Origin: Paludibacteraceae bacterium
GTDB taxonomy: Bacteria > Bacteroidota > Bacteroidia > Bacteroidales > Paludibacteraceae
Reading direction: 5' to 3'
Length of the DNA: 64,000 nt
Assembly: GCA_017439235.1 (NCBI GenBank)
Contig: JAFSJN010000017.1
Span: forward strand, 62,001 to 126,000
How positions within the stretch are numbered: the first letter of the stretch is position 1; the number at the start of each line of letters is the position of its first letter. Both the position numbers and the translations under genes were made by a program. Positions 35,072-44,143 of this stretch are shown piece after piece. The notes under the pieces are model-generated. The model searched no databases. It saw nothing but the letters and a program-made list of their open reading frames with translations, and was not told the origin of the DNA.

Positions 35072-37527
35072 CTCTGCATTTTATTTACTGGAAGATATTG
35101 TTTCCATAAGGGGTATGAAAGGGCGCAAATCACGACGATTAAAAGAAGAATGGTGAAAGCATAACTCCATTTATCCAACGTTAGTGCTTGTGGCACGAAC
35201 TTCATGGTGATTGTATGATCTCCGGCAGGAATAATAGCTGCACGGAGAACATAATTTGTGCGGCCGATGGGCTGCTCTTCTCCGTCAATATACAGATGCC
35301 AGCCTTCGGGATAATAAATCTCGGAGAAGACAGCAACACGGTCATGGTCTGTATGGGCCGAATAGGTGAGAGCATTGGGACGGTACTCGGTGAGGATGAT
35401 GTGGTCGCTCTCGCTCGGTTGTGATTCGCATGTCAACGTGGTGCGGAACTGCTCATCGGCAACGGCTGTAGTATGCAAGTCGAGTGTATTAAGTGCAGCA
35501 CTCTCGTCATCAGGTGTGGACACAAACTGCACTTCGTTAACGAACCAAGCGTTGCCCATAGCTTCCGGATTCTGTACGACGCCCTGACGAGTGATATAAT
35601 ACTTGGTATTGAGCATGTTGATAACCCTGTGGTTCATCTTACTGATGTGCTCGTCGATGAGGTCTTGGTAGCGGCGTAACTTAACGGCTGAGTATCCGCC
35701 GATAGATTTGAGACGATAACTCGTACGCGCGTCATTAAAGGTGTTGGTGTTGAGGTTGAGGACGCGATAGTCGAGACTTTGGTCTTGAAGTATCTGTTCC
35801 TCCCACGGTTGAATGCGGAAATACGCTTCGCTATCTTTGGGTTTAACGAAGTTATTGTTGTTGAAGAAACGCTTGTTGACAGGAATCATATCAATCAATA
35901 TTAATGCAGCTAAACCGGCATATAATATTGGATTTGTGATTTGTGATTTTTGGCTTTTGATTCGGCTCCAAGCGTACCAGAAGACGAGTCCGAAACCGAG
36001 GGAGACAAAGATGAGACTGCGCCAAGCATCGGCCTTGAGCATAGCGACGCGTTCGTCCAAAATAGCATTGTATAGCCAGCCGGGTACTTGTGCTTTCCAT
36101 TGGGCATCGTAGCTGCTGGCCATACTATAATTGCCGGCAAAGAGAGCGGCGAGGAGACAGATACCGGCTGTGACACCTCCGGCGATAAAGAGGCTATTCC
36201 GCAGTTTGCGCCATTCTACTTCACCATTGATAATACGTTGCAGGCCTAAGAAACCCAGTAGGGGCATCGTAATCTCTGCTACTACGAGGATAGATTCAAC
36301 GGCACGGAACTTATTGTACATGGGGAAGTGATAGAAGAAGAATTCCGTCAGTCCCATGAAATTACGTCCCCAGGCGAGGAATACAGACATGAGGGTGGCG
36401 AATAGCAACGCCCATTTATATGCTCCCGGCACAATCAGTAGGCCAAGCACGAAAAGGAAACAGATAACTGCGCCCACGTATACGGCACCGGAGGTAAACA
36501 TCTTTTCGCCATGATAGGTGGGGGCATGTGAGCAGAATTGTTCGGCGTTGCGTTTGTCGACACCTTGCTTGCGCATAGCTTTGCTCAAGCGTGAGTCTTT
36601 ACCTAGATCGTATCCGCTGGCGCCACCCTCCCAGTTGGGGATGAGAAGCGTCATCGTTTCGCCGATGCCATAACTCCAATCGGTAGCATATTTGATGTCG
36701 AGACCTTCAGCCGGTGCATCTTGTGACTGTCGGGTCAGTTCGCTATGTCCGCCGCGCATCGTCTCTTTAAGATAGGAGTTATTCATCTCCATCCAACTCC
36801 ATTTGGTGCCTAAAATCAGTAATAGGCAAAGCACCAATACTCCCACAGAAATGCCCAACTCTTTCCATTGCTTGTCGCGAATATGTATGTATAGTTCGGC
36901 ACACGCAAAAACGCCGATGAGCAAGGCTATATAATAACTCATCTGCGGATGATGGGTAATACCGATGTAACTGTAAACAAGAACGAGCGGAATGCCGAAC
37001 CAATATTTTTTACGCATTACTGCATAGAAACCTCCTATAACAGGCGCGAGTGTACCGATGGCTGCTGCTTTGGTCATGTGTCCGGCTGGTAAGATGAGCA
37101 TAAAATAACTGCTTAAGCCAAGCGAAAGGGCTCCTACGATACTCAACCACGGATTGATACCGAAGCAGATCAGCATTAAGAAGAATCCGCAAAAATATGC
37201 GAATATTAAACCAGTGACTCCTATTCCTTCTTTAAACCCCAAACGTGTGATGGCTTCTAATTTGCTGCGTACAGAGCCGGAAGGCATACGACCTGTTATT
37301 TGGTATGTCGGCATGCCACCAAACATGGAGTTGGTCCACCAAGTACAATCGTCATGTTGTCGGTTATACTCAAGTGCTTCTTGTGCGGCTCCTTTCCAGT
37401 TGTTGATGTCGCCGGCTTGGAGAACTTTGCCATCCAAGATGGGACTGCAATAAGCAAGAGCCAGACTTATAAAGACTACTAATGCCACGAGATAGGGCAT
37501 TAACTTTTTCCAATCAAAGGATTTCAT
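35068..37527 (-). CDS. YfhO-family membrane protein
   Basis: 819-residue polytopic membrane protein; about twelve hydrophobic segments fill residues 10-560, then an extracytoplasmic domain of ~220 residues and a final membrane segment near 785-810. YfhO relatives in Gram-positives glycosylate lipoteichoic acid; in Bacteroidota the function is unknown, but GT-C-like topology (PNWEGGASGYD loop) suggests glycan transfer. A heptamer-repeat stretch (35931-35963) is in frame near residues 520-532, within the loop IKSQKSQITNP. Overlaps MerR and the nucleotidyltransferase gene by 4 bp each. Confidence 0.88.
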   Translation of the reverse strand: MKSFDWKKLMPYLVALVVFISLALAYCSPILDGKVLQAGDINNWKGAAQEALEYNRQHDDCTWWTNSMFGGMPTYQITGRMPSGSVRSKLEAITRLGFKEGIGVTGLIFAYFCGFFLMLICFGINPWLSIVGALSLGLSSYFMLILPAGHMTKAAAIGTLAPVIGGFYAVMRKKYWFGIPLVLVYSYIGITHHPQMSYYIALLIGVFACAELYIHIRDKQWKELGISVGVLVLCLLLILGTKWSWMEMNNSYLKETMRGGHSELTRQSQDAPAEGLDIKYATDWSYGIGETMTLLIPNWEGGASGYDLGKDSRLSKAMRKQGVDKRNAEQFCSHAPTYHGEKMFTSGAVYVGAVICFLFVLGLLIVPGAYKWALLFATLMSVFLAWGRNFMGLTEFFFYHFPMYNKFRAVESILVVAEITMPLLGFLGLQRIINGEVEWRKLRNSLFIAGGVTAGICLLAALFAGNYSMASSYDAQWKAQVPGWLYNAILDERVAMLKADAWRSLIFVSLGFGLVFWYAWSRIKSQKSQITNPILYAGLAALILIDMIPVNKRFFNNNNFVKPKDSEAYFRIQPWEEQILQDQSLDYRVLNLNTNTFNDARTSYRLKSIGGYSAVKLRRYQDLIDEHISKMNHRVINMLNTKYYITRQGVVQNPEAMGNAWFVNEVQFVSTPDDESAALNTLDLHTTAVADEQFRTTLTCESQPSESDHIILTEYRPNALTYSAHTDHDRVAVFSEIYYPEGWHLYIDGEEQPIGRTNYVLRAAIIPAGDHTITMKFVPQALTLDKWSYAFTILLLIVVICALSYPLWKQYLPVNKMQR
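35931..35963. repeat. in-frame heptamer repeats inside yfhO
   Basis: Four consecutive 7-bp units: GATTTGT, GATTTGT, GATTTTT, GGCTTTT, followed by GATTC. On the coding strand they encode a Lys/Ser/Gln/Asn-rich loop between membrane segments. Confidence 0.75.
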
Positions 37528-37847
37528 ATACTTGCTTTTAGGTGGATTAACTGTTGTTTGATGCGTTGCAATATCTCAACGGTACGTTGGCGTCGTTCGG
37601 CTTGGTGTTCGTCGCCGGCTAATTCTTTTTGGATAGCCTCGATGCGGGTAATCTTCATCTCATCGCGGATGAAGCGTATGCGTTTGATGAGGTTGATATC
37701 CGCCAGACGATAGTAGCGATTGCCGTGCCCGTCTTTGCGCGGCTGCAGTTGTGGAAAACGCGACTCCCAATAGCGCAAGGTGGCAGCGGGAAGACCTGTA
37801 TCTTCCATCACTTCGGTCAGACTATAAAATTCTTTATACGGCTCCAT
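37524..37847 (-). CDS. MerR-family transcriptional regulator
   Basis: 107-residue protein with a MerR winged-helix: FYSLTEVMEDTGLPAATLRYWESRF near 7-31 is the HTH and YYRLADINLIKRIRFI near 45-60 the second half. The C-terminal coiled region is short with no Cys sensor motif, so a metal response is unlikely. In Bacteroidota a gene of this type commonly accompanies a LysM/lytic transglycosylase gene. Overlaps mltD by 1 bp and yfhO by 4 bp. Target unknown. Confidence 0.9.
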   Translation of the reverse strand: MEPYKEFYSLTEVMEDTGLPAATLRYWESRFPQLQPRKDGHGNRYYRLADINLIKRIRFIRDEMKITRIEAIQKELAGDEHQAERRQRTVEILQRIKQQLIHLKASI

Positions 37848-39109
37848 CAGCGTCCTATTTTGAGGGTCTTGCCGGCCCGAATATTATCATTCTTGAGGTT
37901 ATTCCAAGCTCGCAGTTGTTTAACTGACACATGGAATTTCTTGGCGATAGCTCCGAGGGTGTCGCCGTTCTTAATCTTATAGTAGGTGACGCCATTCACC
38001 GAATAGCCTCCGTTGAGTCCGGTCTTCTGCATGAGGTCGATCTCGGCACGGCGATTATGTACCAATTCGGCCGCGCGGTAATGGAGGATTGAGTCCTGCA
38101 GGTCTATATAATCGGTCACACGGTCGGCGGGGAGACAGATAGAGTAGTCTTTGCCTCCGGGAACTATATCGCGAGCATATTGCGGGTTGAGGCGGCGCAG
38201 TTCTTCGATGGGGATATCCAATACGGTACTTATCTGCAGCAGGTGTTGTCGCGCCGAGGAGCGGATAGTGTCGGTCGCTTCGGTCATCTCGATAGCCGCC
38301 GGGCATATACCATGCATATCGGCGTAATTCATAGAGTAGGCTGCGGCTATGTAGATAGGCAGATAGCCGCGTGTCTCGCGAGGCAGGAAAGGATAGATAG
38401 ACCAGAAGTCACGTTTTCCTCCTGATCGGTGGATAGCTTTATTGACATTACCCGGACCGCAGTTATAGGCAGCTATGGCTAAGTTCCAATCGCCGAAGAG
38501 CGAGTAAAGGTTTTTGAGGAATCGGCACGCCGCTTCGGTAGAGCGAATAGGATCCATACGCTCATCGATGAGGGAGTTGATTTCCAATCCATATAGTCTT
38601 CCTGTTGACGGCATAAACTGCCAAAGGCCGGCAGCTCCCATGTGCGAATGAGCCATCGGGTTGAGAGCCGATTCAATAACCGGCAAGTAGCATAACTCGT
38701 ACGGGATATCGTAGCGGCAGAGGATGTCCTCGAAGAGTGGGAAATAATATTCTGCTTTGCGCTGAAGTGCCGCCAATTGTTTGGGATTGCGACGGGTATA
38801 GCGTAAGATAAAAGATCGTACGACTTGGTTATACGGCATCTCGATAACGAACGGCAGTTCTTGCAGACGTTGTTTGTAGACCGAATCCGGCAACTCGGGT
38901 AACGGAGCGGGAGTCTGACAGAAAAGGGTGTCAGCCGGAGCAAAGGCATTAAACATCTCGAGCGAGTCGGCGGTCAAGGTGTCGGTAGCTAATGAGTCGA
39001 CCGTTAAAGAATCGGCCGTAAGCGTGTCTATCGTCAGGCTATCGACAGGTTCTTGCGCATATATGTAGGCGCTCAGGGAGAGGGAGAGTATAAGGATAAG
39101 GTGTTTCAT
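37847..39109 (-). CDS. membrane-bound lytic transglycosylase with LysM (MltD-like)
   Basis: Periplasmic enzyme cutting glycan strands of peptidoglycan. A signal peptide is followed by a low-complexity Asp-Ser/Thr-Leu-Thr linker (20-55). The SLT domain then has ESALNPMAHSHMGAAGLWQF near 150-169 with catalytic Glu, and YNCGPGNV near 227. The last 45 residues are one LysM domain (KNGDTLGAIAKKFHVS). The linker repeats TLTADSL-type units. 420 residues. Part of the conserved parAB-DUF5683-lytic transglycosylase neighbourhood of Bacteroidota. Confidence 0.92.
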   Translation of the reverse strand: MKHLILILSLSLSAYIYAQEPVDSLTIDTLTADSLTVDSLATDTLTADSLEMFNAFAPADTLFCQTPAPLPELPDSVYKQRLQELPFVIEMPYNQVVRSFILRYTRRNPKQLAALQRKAEYYFPLFEDILCRYDIPYELCYLPVIESALNPMAHSHMGAAGLWQFMPSTGRLYGLEINSLIDERMDPIRSTEAACRFLKNLYSLFGDWNLAIAAYNCGPGNVNKAIHRSGGKRDFWSIYPFLPRETRGYLPIYIAAAYSMNYADMHGICPAAIEMTEATDTIRSSARQHLLQISTVLDIPIEELRRLNPQYARDIVPGGKDYSICLPADRVTDYIDLQDSILHYRAAELVHNRRAEIDLMQKTGLNGGYSVNGVTYYKIKNGDTLGAIAKKFHVSVKQLRAWNNLKNDNIRAGKTLKIGR

Positions 39110-39828
39110 CGAATAGTAAATGCAAGTTTAAGTCCGGCTTCGCCCCGTTGGTATAGCGGGTCGTAATACATCTGAGGTGCGACATTGAGACTCAGGTCGG
39201 GTGAGATATCAAAGTCGAATAATTGGGCATCGACGAAGGCATCAATGATAGTCAGGCCATATACCAAAGCGGTACATACGATAGCTAAGTCACGACTGCG
39301 TCGATAGAGGTTTTGTTTGCTATTAAGCGTCTTAGTGTAGGAGTCGCGGCCGCCCATCATCTCGATAGTATAACCCTTAGGGAGGATGGCATTATAGGAA
39401 CGCGAGGGGTCATCGGACAGGACAGGGTCGGTGAGGATGTCACGATAGGCTTGTTTATAGTCCTCGTACATATTGCCGTTCCACCGGATAGCATATATAC
39501 AGCCCACGAAGGCACCAAAGACGATAGGCAGTTTCCAATAACTGCGGTTGTAAATCTGTCCTAAGCCGGGCACAAGGGCGGCCATCCACACGGCACGTCC
39601 GGCATTGGGTCGCCAGCCGTCATCCCAAGTGGCATTCAGGTCCGGCATGATAGTATCACCGATATAGATGTCATGTTCGCTAACCCTAATCGTATCACCG
39701 GAGAATCGGAATTTCAGACTGTCGTTATTAAGTGCGGCGACAGAATCCCGCTTCACTTGCTTGACATGTCGTGCCGCCATGAGTTGTAGCGGCAGGATAA
39801 GACATAGTATGATAAGTAAACGTTTCAA
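39106..39828 (-). CDS. DUF5683 family membrane protein
   Basis: 240 residues. A signal-like hydrophobic start (TTG codon at 39828, which overlaps the parB stop as TTGA) is followed by a family core: PGLGQIYNRSYWKLP near 90-104 and two hydrophobic segments, then YYDPLYQRGEAGLKLAFTIR at the end. Function unknown; it accompanies parB and mltD in many Bacteroidota. An ATG alternative is not available near the N terminus, so the TTG start is favoured. Confidence 0.85.
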   Translation of the reverse strand: MKRLLIILCLILPLQLMAARHVKQVKRDSVAALNNDSLKFRFSGDTIRVSEHDIYIGDTIMPDLNATWDDGWRPNAGRAVWMAALVPGLGQIYNRSYWKLPIVFGAFVGCIYAIRWNGNMYEDYKQAYRDILTDPVLSDDPSRSYNAILPKGYTIEMMGGRDSYTKTLNSKQNLYRRSRDLAIVCTALVYGLTIIDAFVDAQLFDFDISPDLSLNVAPQMYYDPLYQRGEAGLKLAFTIR

Positions 39829-40652
39829 AGGATGCGATGGATAAGTTGTTGCAGTTGTTGTTCGTTCTTAAAGGATATAGTTACACTCTTACCGGTAAGA
39901 CGCACTTTGGCGCCGAGTGTGGATTCTAAGCGTTGTTGCATATCCGTAAATGTAGACGATTGGGGAGCACGAGGCGTAAGGTCAACAGGTTTGGCGTTAC
40001 TTACCCATTCTTCTACTCGTCTGACGGACAGACCATCGCGCAGGATGCGTTTGTAGAGAGTCAGCTGTTGCTCTGCCGATTTGCATCCTAAGATGGCGCG
40101 TGCGTGCCCCATCTCGATTTTTTTCTCTTTGATACCGATTTGTATCTCGGCCGGCAGTTTGAGTAGGCGCAAATAATTGGCTATGGTAGCTCGTTTCTTG
40201 CCCACACGTTCCGACATACGCTCTTGGGTGAGTTGATAGTCGTCCATAAGGCGTTGATAAGCCAGGGCTATTTCAATCGCATCCAAGTCTTCGCGTTGGA
40301 TGTTCTCGATAAGAGCCCACTCCATCACCTCTTCGTCCTTGGCGGTACGAATATAGGCTGGTATAGTAGTCAGTCCTGCCATCTTAGACGCACGGAAACG
40401 ACGTTCGCCGGCAATAATCATATATGTGCCGTCATCGTTCTTGCGCAAGGTGATAGGCGATATAACGCCATGTTCGCGAATAGAGTCGGCCAACTCTTCC
40501 ATCGCTTCTTCATTGAAGTTGCGTCTGGGTTGATCCGGATTGGCTACGATGCTACTTAACTCAACTTCGCTGATGGAGGATGAGCCGCCGGTAGTAATAC
40601 GGGTATCGATAAGGGCGTCTAATCCGCGCCCGAGTCCGGTTAGTTTTTTCAT
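39825..40652 (-). CDS. parB: ParB chromosome-partition protein
   Basis: 275-residue CTPase that loads on parS sites and spreads for chromosome segregation. The N-terminal ParB/Srx domain has AGERRFRASKMAG near 78-90 (GERRxRA CTP motif), then the HTH with LTQERMSERVGKKRATIANYLRLL near 136-159, and a C-terminal dimer domain. Gap to parA 2 bp. No parS palindrome (GTTTCACGTGAAAC type) was noticed in the window. Confidence 0.95.
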   Translation of the reverse strand: MKKLTGLGRGLDALIDTRITTGGSSSISEVELSSIVANPDQPRRNFNEEAMEELADSIREHGVISPITLRKNDDGTYMIIAGERRFRASKMAGLTTIPAYIRTAKDEEVMEWALIENIQREDLDAIEIALAYQRLMDDYQLTQERMSERVGKKRATIANYLRLLKLPAEIQIGIKEKKIEMGHARAILGCKSAEQQLTLYKRILRDGLSVRRVEEWVSNAKPVDLTPRAPQSSTFTDMQQRLESTLGAKVRLTGKSVTISFKNEQQLQQLIHRIL

Positions 40653-40654
40653 AG

Positions 40655-41422
40655 TTACTTTTTGGTTTTGTCGAGCAGTTCTTTAGCTAAGGCTTGGTAG
40701 TTTTTGGCACCTTTGGACGAGGCATCATAATCGATAACACTCAGTCCATGACTGGGTGCTTCGCTCAGACGTACGTTGCGACGAATGACGGTATTGAATA
40801 CCAAGGTACCGAAGTGGCGTTTGACTTCGTCAAGCACTTGATTGCTCAGTCTGAGACGGTTGTCAAACATAGTGAGCAGGAAGCCTTCTATCTGCAAAGA
40901 AGGGTTGAGTTTGGATTTAATAATCTTAATGGTATTAAGCAGTTTAGCTATACCTTCCAAAGCGAAGAACTCGCATTGTACAGGGATGATAACCGAGTCG
41001 GATGCGGTAAGCGAATTGACGGTAATCAGCCCTAACGAGGGAGAACAGTCGATAAAGATATAGTCATATTCATCGCGCACGGCAGCTAAGACACCCTTGA
41101 GGATATTCTCGCGATTGGGCAGGTTGAGCATCTCTATCTCGGCTCCGACCAAGTCGATATGACTGGGGATAATATCCAGGTTGTCAACAGTAGTGGGCAA
41201 GATAGCTTCGTGCGGGTTGATATCATTGACCAAGCACTCGTATATGGTGCTCGTTAATGATTGGATATCGACACCCAGACCCGACGAGGCATTGGCCTGT
41301 GGATCGGCATCGACGAGTAATACATTTTTTCCTTCGTGAGCCAATGATGCGGCTAAGTTGATAGCGGTAGTGGTTTTACCGACACCGCCTTTCTGATTGG
41401 CTAATGAAATAATTTTTCCCAT
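40655..41422 (-). CDS. parA: ParA chromosome-partition ATPase
   Basis: 255-residue Walker ATPase that positions the ParB-parS complex. Deviant Walker A KGGVGKTT at 11-18, Walker A' region VDADPQANASSG near 37-48, and switch DCSPSLGLIT near 124. Chromosomal Soj type with no N-terminal HTH. Its start is inside the GT9 gene (22-bp overlap), so it depends on the upstream transcript. Paired with parB. Confidence 0.96.
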   Translation of the reverse strand: MGKIISLANQKGGVGKTTTAINLAASLAHEGKNVLLVDADPQANASSGLGVDIQSLTSTIYECLVNDINPHEAILPTTVDNLDIIPSHIDLVGAEIEMLNLPNRENILKGVLAAVRDEYDYIFIDCSPSLGLITVNSLTASDSVIIPVQCEFFALEGIAKLLNTIKIIKSKLNPSLQIEGFLLTMFDNRLRLSNQVLDEVKRHFGTLVFNTVIRRNVRLSEAPSHGLSVIDYDASSKGAKNYQALAKELLDKTKK

Positions 41423-42399
41423 ATTTCGTTTGTGTTAATTTCTTTACATGCAAAATTGCGGAAGCGGCAACGATTGCGTCCGTGTACACTGCAAGGTCTG
41501 CAGCTAATCGGTATCTGTACGCAATCATCCGGTTGTTGCTTCCATCCGTAGTATCCTAAGGCCGGATGCGTAGCGCACCACACGCTAATCACCCGCAGAC
41601 CGACCAGTGTGGCCAGGTGTTGGTTGGCAGAATCCATGCATAACATTACATCCAGCGAACGCATCAATTCCAATTCTTCCGCTAAGGTCAGTTGTCCGGC
41701 CGCGGAAACCACATTGGGGATTACGCTGGCCCATTGGCGCATCATCTCTATCTCTACCGCTCCGGCTCCGAACAAATATACGCGGGTATCAGGACGGGCG
41801 GCTATCTGCATGATGAGTTCGCGTGTCTGACGATAGGGCAGGATGTTGGATTTATGCTTGGCAAAAGGCGCTACGCCTACCCATTGTCCTTGTTTGGTAC
41901 CATAACGTTCGCGGACACTTTGTTGGGCTGTAGTGTTGATGGGAAGAGCGCAGAACGAAGTGTCGGCTTCCCATCCGGCCGAACGGAAGGTACGGATGTA
42001 ACGGTCTGTTTCGGTTGGCAGTTGTTCGCCGCGATAGCCGGTCAAGGTAATACGTCTCTTCTCCGTGCGTCCGTAATCGATGACGCTGATAGGTTTGCCT
42101 GCCAAGCGGAAAAGGAATCGCAATAGACGCGTACGTATGACGTCTTGCAAATCCACTACATGGTCAATATGATAGGCACGCAGTTCGTGGAAGAGGTGGA
42201 AGATGCCTTTCAGTCCTCCATACGAGAAGTCTGCCTCATGGAAGACTACATTAGGAAGACCATAGAAAAGGTCACTCAGACGTTTCTTGCTGACTACGAT
42301 GAAGCGATCGTCCGGGTAACGAGCACTCAACGATGCCAGTATAGGAACCGTCATCGCTACATTACCCAAGGAGGAAAATCGTAGTACAAGAATCGTCAT
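41401..42399 (-). CDS. glycosyltransferase family 9 (heptosyltransferase-type)
   Basis: 332-residue GT9 enzyme acting on LPS core or a related glycan. RFSSLGNVAMTVP near 8-20 is the N-terminal family motif, GVAPFAKHKSNILPYRQT near 177 the catalytic middle, and the C-terminal donor motif DSANQHLATLVG near 257 binds the nucleotide sugar. The C-terminal 60 residues contain five Cys (CRPCSVHGRNRC and one more), seen in Bacteroidota members. Overlaps parA by 22 bp. Substrate heptose is not proven. Confidence 0.88.
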   Translation of the reverse strand: MTILVLRFSSLGNVAMTVPILASLSARYPDDRFIVVSKKRLSDLFYGLPNVVFHEADFSYGGLKGIFHLFHELRAYHIDHVVDLQDVIRTRLLRFLFRLAGKPISVIDYGRTEKRRITLTGYRGEQLPTETDRYIRTFRSAGWEADTSFCALPINTTAQQSVRERYGTKQGQWVGVAPFAKHKSNILPYRQTRELIMQIAARPDTRVYLFGAGAVEIEMMRQWASVIPNVVSAAGQLTLAEELELMRSLDVMLCMDSANQHLATLVGLRVISVWCATHPALGYYGWKQQPDDCVQIPISCRPCSVHGRNRCRFRNFACKEINTNEIWEKLFH

Positions 42400-42405
42400 A
42401 ATGGT

Positions 42406-43329
42406 TTATTTAAGTTTAGTGGCCAATACGCGAACAGCTTGTTGCCAATCGTCGGGAGAGGAAAAAGCCGGTTGGGTATCGGTGTCATTGGTCCAACGAT
42501 TCCAGCATCCTCCGAACCAGTAGGTCAGTGTGGTGCCGGGAGTATAAGGCATCAGTGCCAGGGCTGTATTAGCTATGGTACGAAGGGTAGTGGCATTGGG
42601 CATAATGACAGCCTCGTGTGTCTGGCCTAAGTCGATATTGTCGTACCACTTGCGATTGAGTCGCACAGCTCCCGGATCGTTGAGGGCGGTCTCGGTATAG
42701 ACGATGGCATCTATGTCGTTGAGGTAGTGTAGTTCACCAATACTGTCATGCAGATATAGTCCTGCTCCAAGCAAAATCGGTTGGTCCGGAAGTTGGTCAT
42801 AAGGCGTAAACACTACGTCCGCGCGATTGAGTACTTGTCCGGCACAACAAGTAATGGTAATATCTTCGCTGAAGGGGAAATCGGCAATCAGCATACTGTC
42901 GTAATGAAGATGGAAGACCAAGCGAGTAGGTGTTTGTTCTATGATTTCCCACGTATCATATTGATCGCCTATGTATAGACTATCGTTGACCACTACTGCG
43001 GGACCGCCACAACCTGTAGTGTGCGCCACCTTGTAACCATCAAAACCGATTCCGTGTTGCACATGATAGGGGATGCGGTAGTTGACATAGTTGTAGAAGA
43101 AAGTATCCAGCACTAAAGCGGGGGTGTTCTTCATGAATATGTCTACACCATTGGATGGATTCTCCGGTGCCAAAGCAGGGCCGTAAAAACGATAGGCGGC
43201 AAAGTCGTTCTCCCAAGCGAAGTCATCCTTACGTTCCGGGACATAACGACCATAGACCGTTGTTTGCGGCTGTTGGGAACAACTGATCCACGTGAGGGTT
43301 AGCAGAGCAAAAAATACAATCTTCTTCAT
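42406..43329 (-). CDS. DUF4861 family lipoprotein
   Basis: 307-residue exported lipoprotein; a signal peptide ends in a lipobox (WISC, Cys near 17). The family core includes VPERKDDFAWENDFAAYRFYGPAL near 30-53 and a later WFGGCWNRW near 283. DUF4861 occurs with KduI/KduD in pectin and uronate loci. Here it stands directly after kduD (9-bp gap), consistent with a role in handling a uronate-derived sugar in the periplasm (inference). Confidence 0.82.
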   Translation of the reverse strand: MKKIVFFALLTLTWISCSQQPQTTVYGRYVPERKDDFAWENDFAAYRFYGPALAPENPSNGVDIFMKNTPALVLDTFFYNYVNYRIPYHVQHGIGFDGYKVAHTTGCGGPAVVVNDSLYIGDQYDTWEIIEQTPTRLVFHLHYDSMLIADFPFSEDITITCCAGQVLNRADVVFTPYDQLPDQPILLGAGLYLHDSIGELHYLNDIDAIVYTETALNDPGAVRLNRKWYDNIDLGQTHEAVIMPNATTLRTIANTALALMPYTPGTTLTYWFGGCWNRWTNDTDTQPAFSSPDDWQQAVRVLATKLK

Positions 43330-43338
43330 CGTCGAGTA

Positions 43339-44142
43339 TTATTTGGGTTGACGACCTATATAAGCCAATATTCCTCCGTCCACATAGAGTATATGACCAT
43401 TGACCGCATCCGAGGCGTGTGAAGCTAAGAATACGGCAGGGCCTGCTAATTCATCGGGCTCTAACCAGCGTCCTGCAGGTGTCTTGGCGCAGATGAAAGC
43501 GTCAAACGGATGTTTGCTGCCATCGGCTTGCGGTTCGCGTAGCGGTGCCGTTTGGGGGGTTGCTATATAACCGGGACCGATGCCATTGCATTGGATGTTG
43601 TATTCTCCATATTCGGAGCAAATATTGCGGGTCAGCATTTTCAGTCCGCCTTTTGCGGCAGCATAGGCCGAGACTGTCTCGCGGCCCAATTCGGACATCA
43701 TAGAGCAGATATTAATAATCTTTCCTTCGCGGCGCTCCATCATCTCCGGCAGCACGGCAGCTGAGACAATATAGGGACCGACAAGGTCGATATCGATAAC
43801 CTGCTGAAACTCGCTACGTTTCATCTCATGCATGGGGATACGTTTGATGATGCCGGCGTTATTCACCAGGATATGAATGGGACCTACTTCGGCATGAATA
43901 GTCTGCACCAGTGCGGCTACGGCGTTCTCATCTGTAACATCGCATACATAGCCTTTGACGTTGTCAATACCTTCTGCATGGTAGTCGGCTATAGCTTTAG
44001 CGATAGCTTCCTCACTGCGCGCATTGAAGATGATAGTTTGTGCTCCGGCTTGAGCAAACGCCTTGGCGATAGCAAAGCCAATGCCGTAACATGCTCCGGT
44101 TACCCAGGCGTTCTTACCTGCCAATGAAAATAGGTTAGTCAT
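43339..44142 (-). CDS. kduD: 2-deoxy-D-gluconate 3-dehydrogenase / gluconate 5-dehydrogenase type SDR (KduD)
   Basis: 267-residue SDR, NAD(P) loop GACYGIGFAI near 16-25, NNAGIIKRIPM near 94, and YAAAKGGLKML near 165 with the catalytic Tyr-Lys. KduD reduces 2,5-diketo-3-deoxygluconate to KDG in unsaturated uronate breakdown. The pairing with kduI one base upstream makes this role likely; gluconate 5-dehydrogenase is the alternative name for the same subfamily. Confidence 0.85.
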   Translation of the reverse strand: MTNLFSLAGKNAWVTGACYGIGFAIAKAFAQAGAQTIIFNARSEEAIAKAIADYHAEGIDNVKGYVCDVTDENAVAALVQTIHAEVGPIHILVNNAGIIKRIPMHEMKRSEFQQVIDIDLVGPYIVSAAVLPEMMERREGKIINICSMMSELGRETVSAYAAAKGGLKMLTRNICSEYGEYNIQCNGIGPGYIATPQTAPLREPQADGSKHPFDAFICAKTPAGRWLEPDELAGPAVFLASHASDAVNGHILYVDGGILAYIGRQPK

Positions 44143-44143
44143 T

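Noticed and set aside
39825..41422. parS or replication origin near parAB
   Set aside because: No parS-type palindrome, dnaA or DnaA-box cluster was seen.
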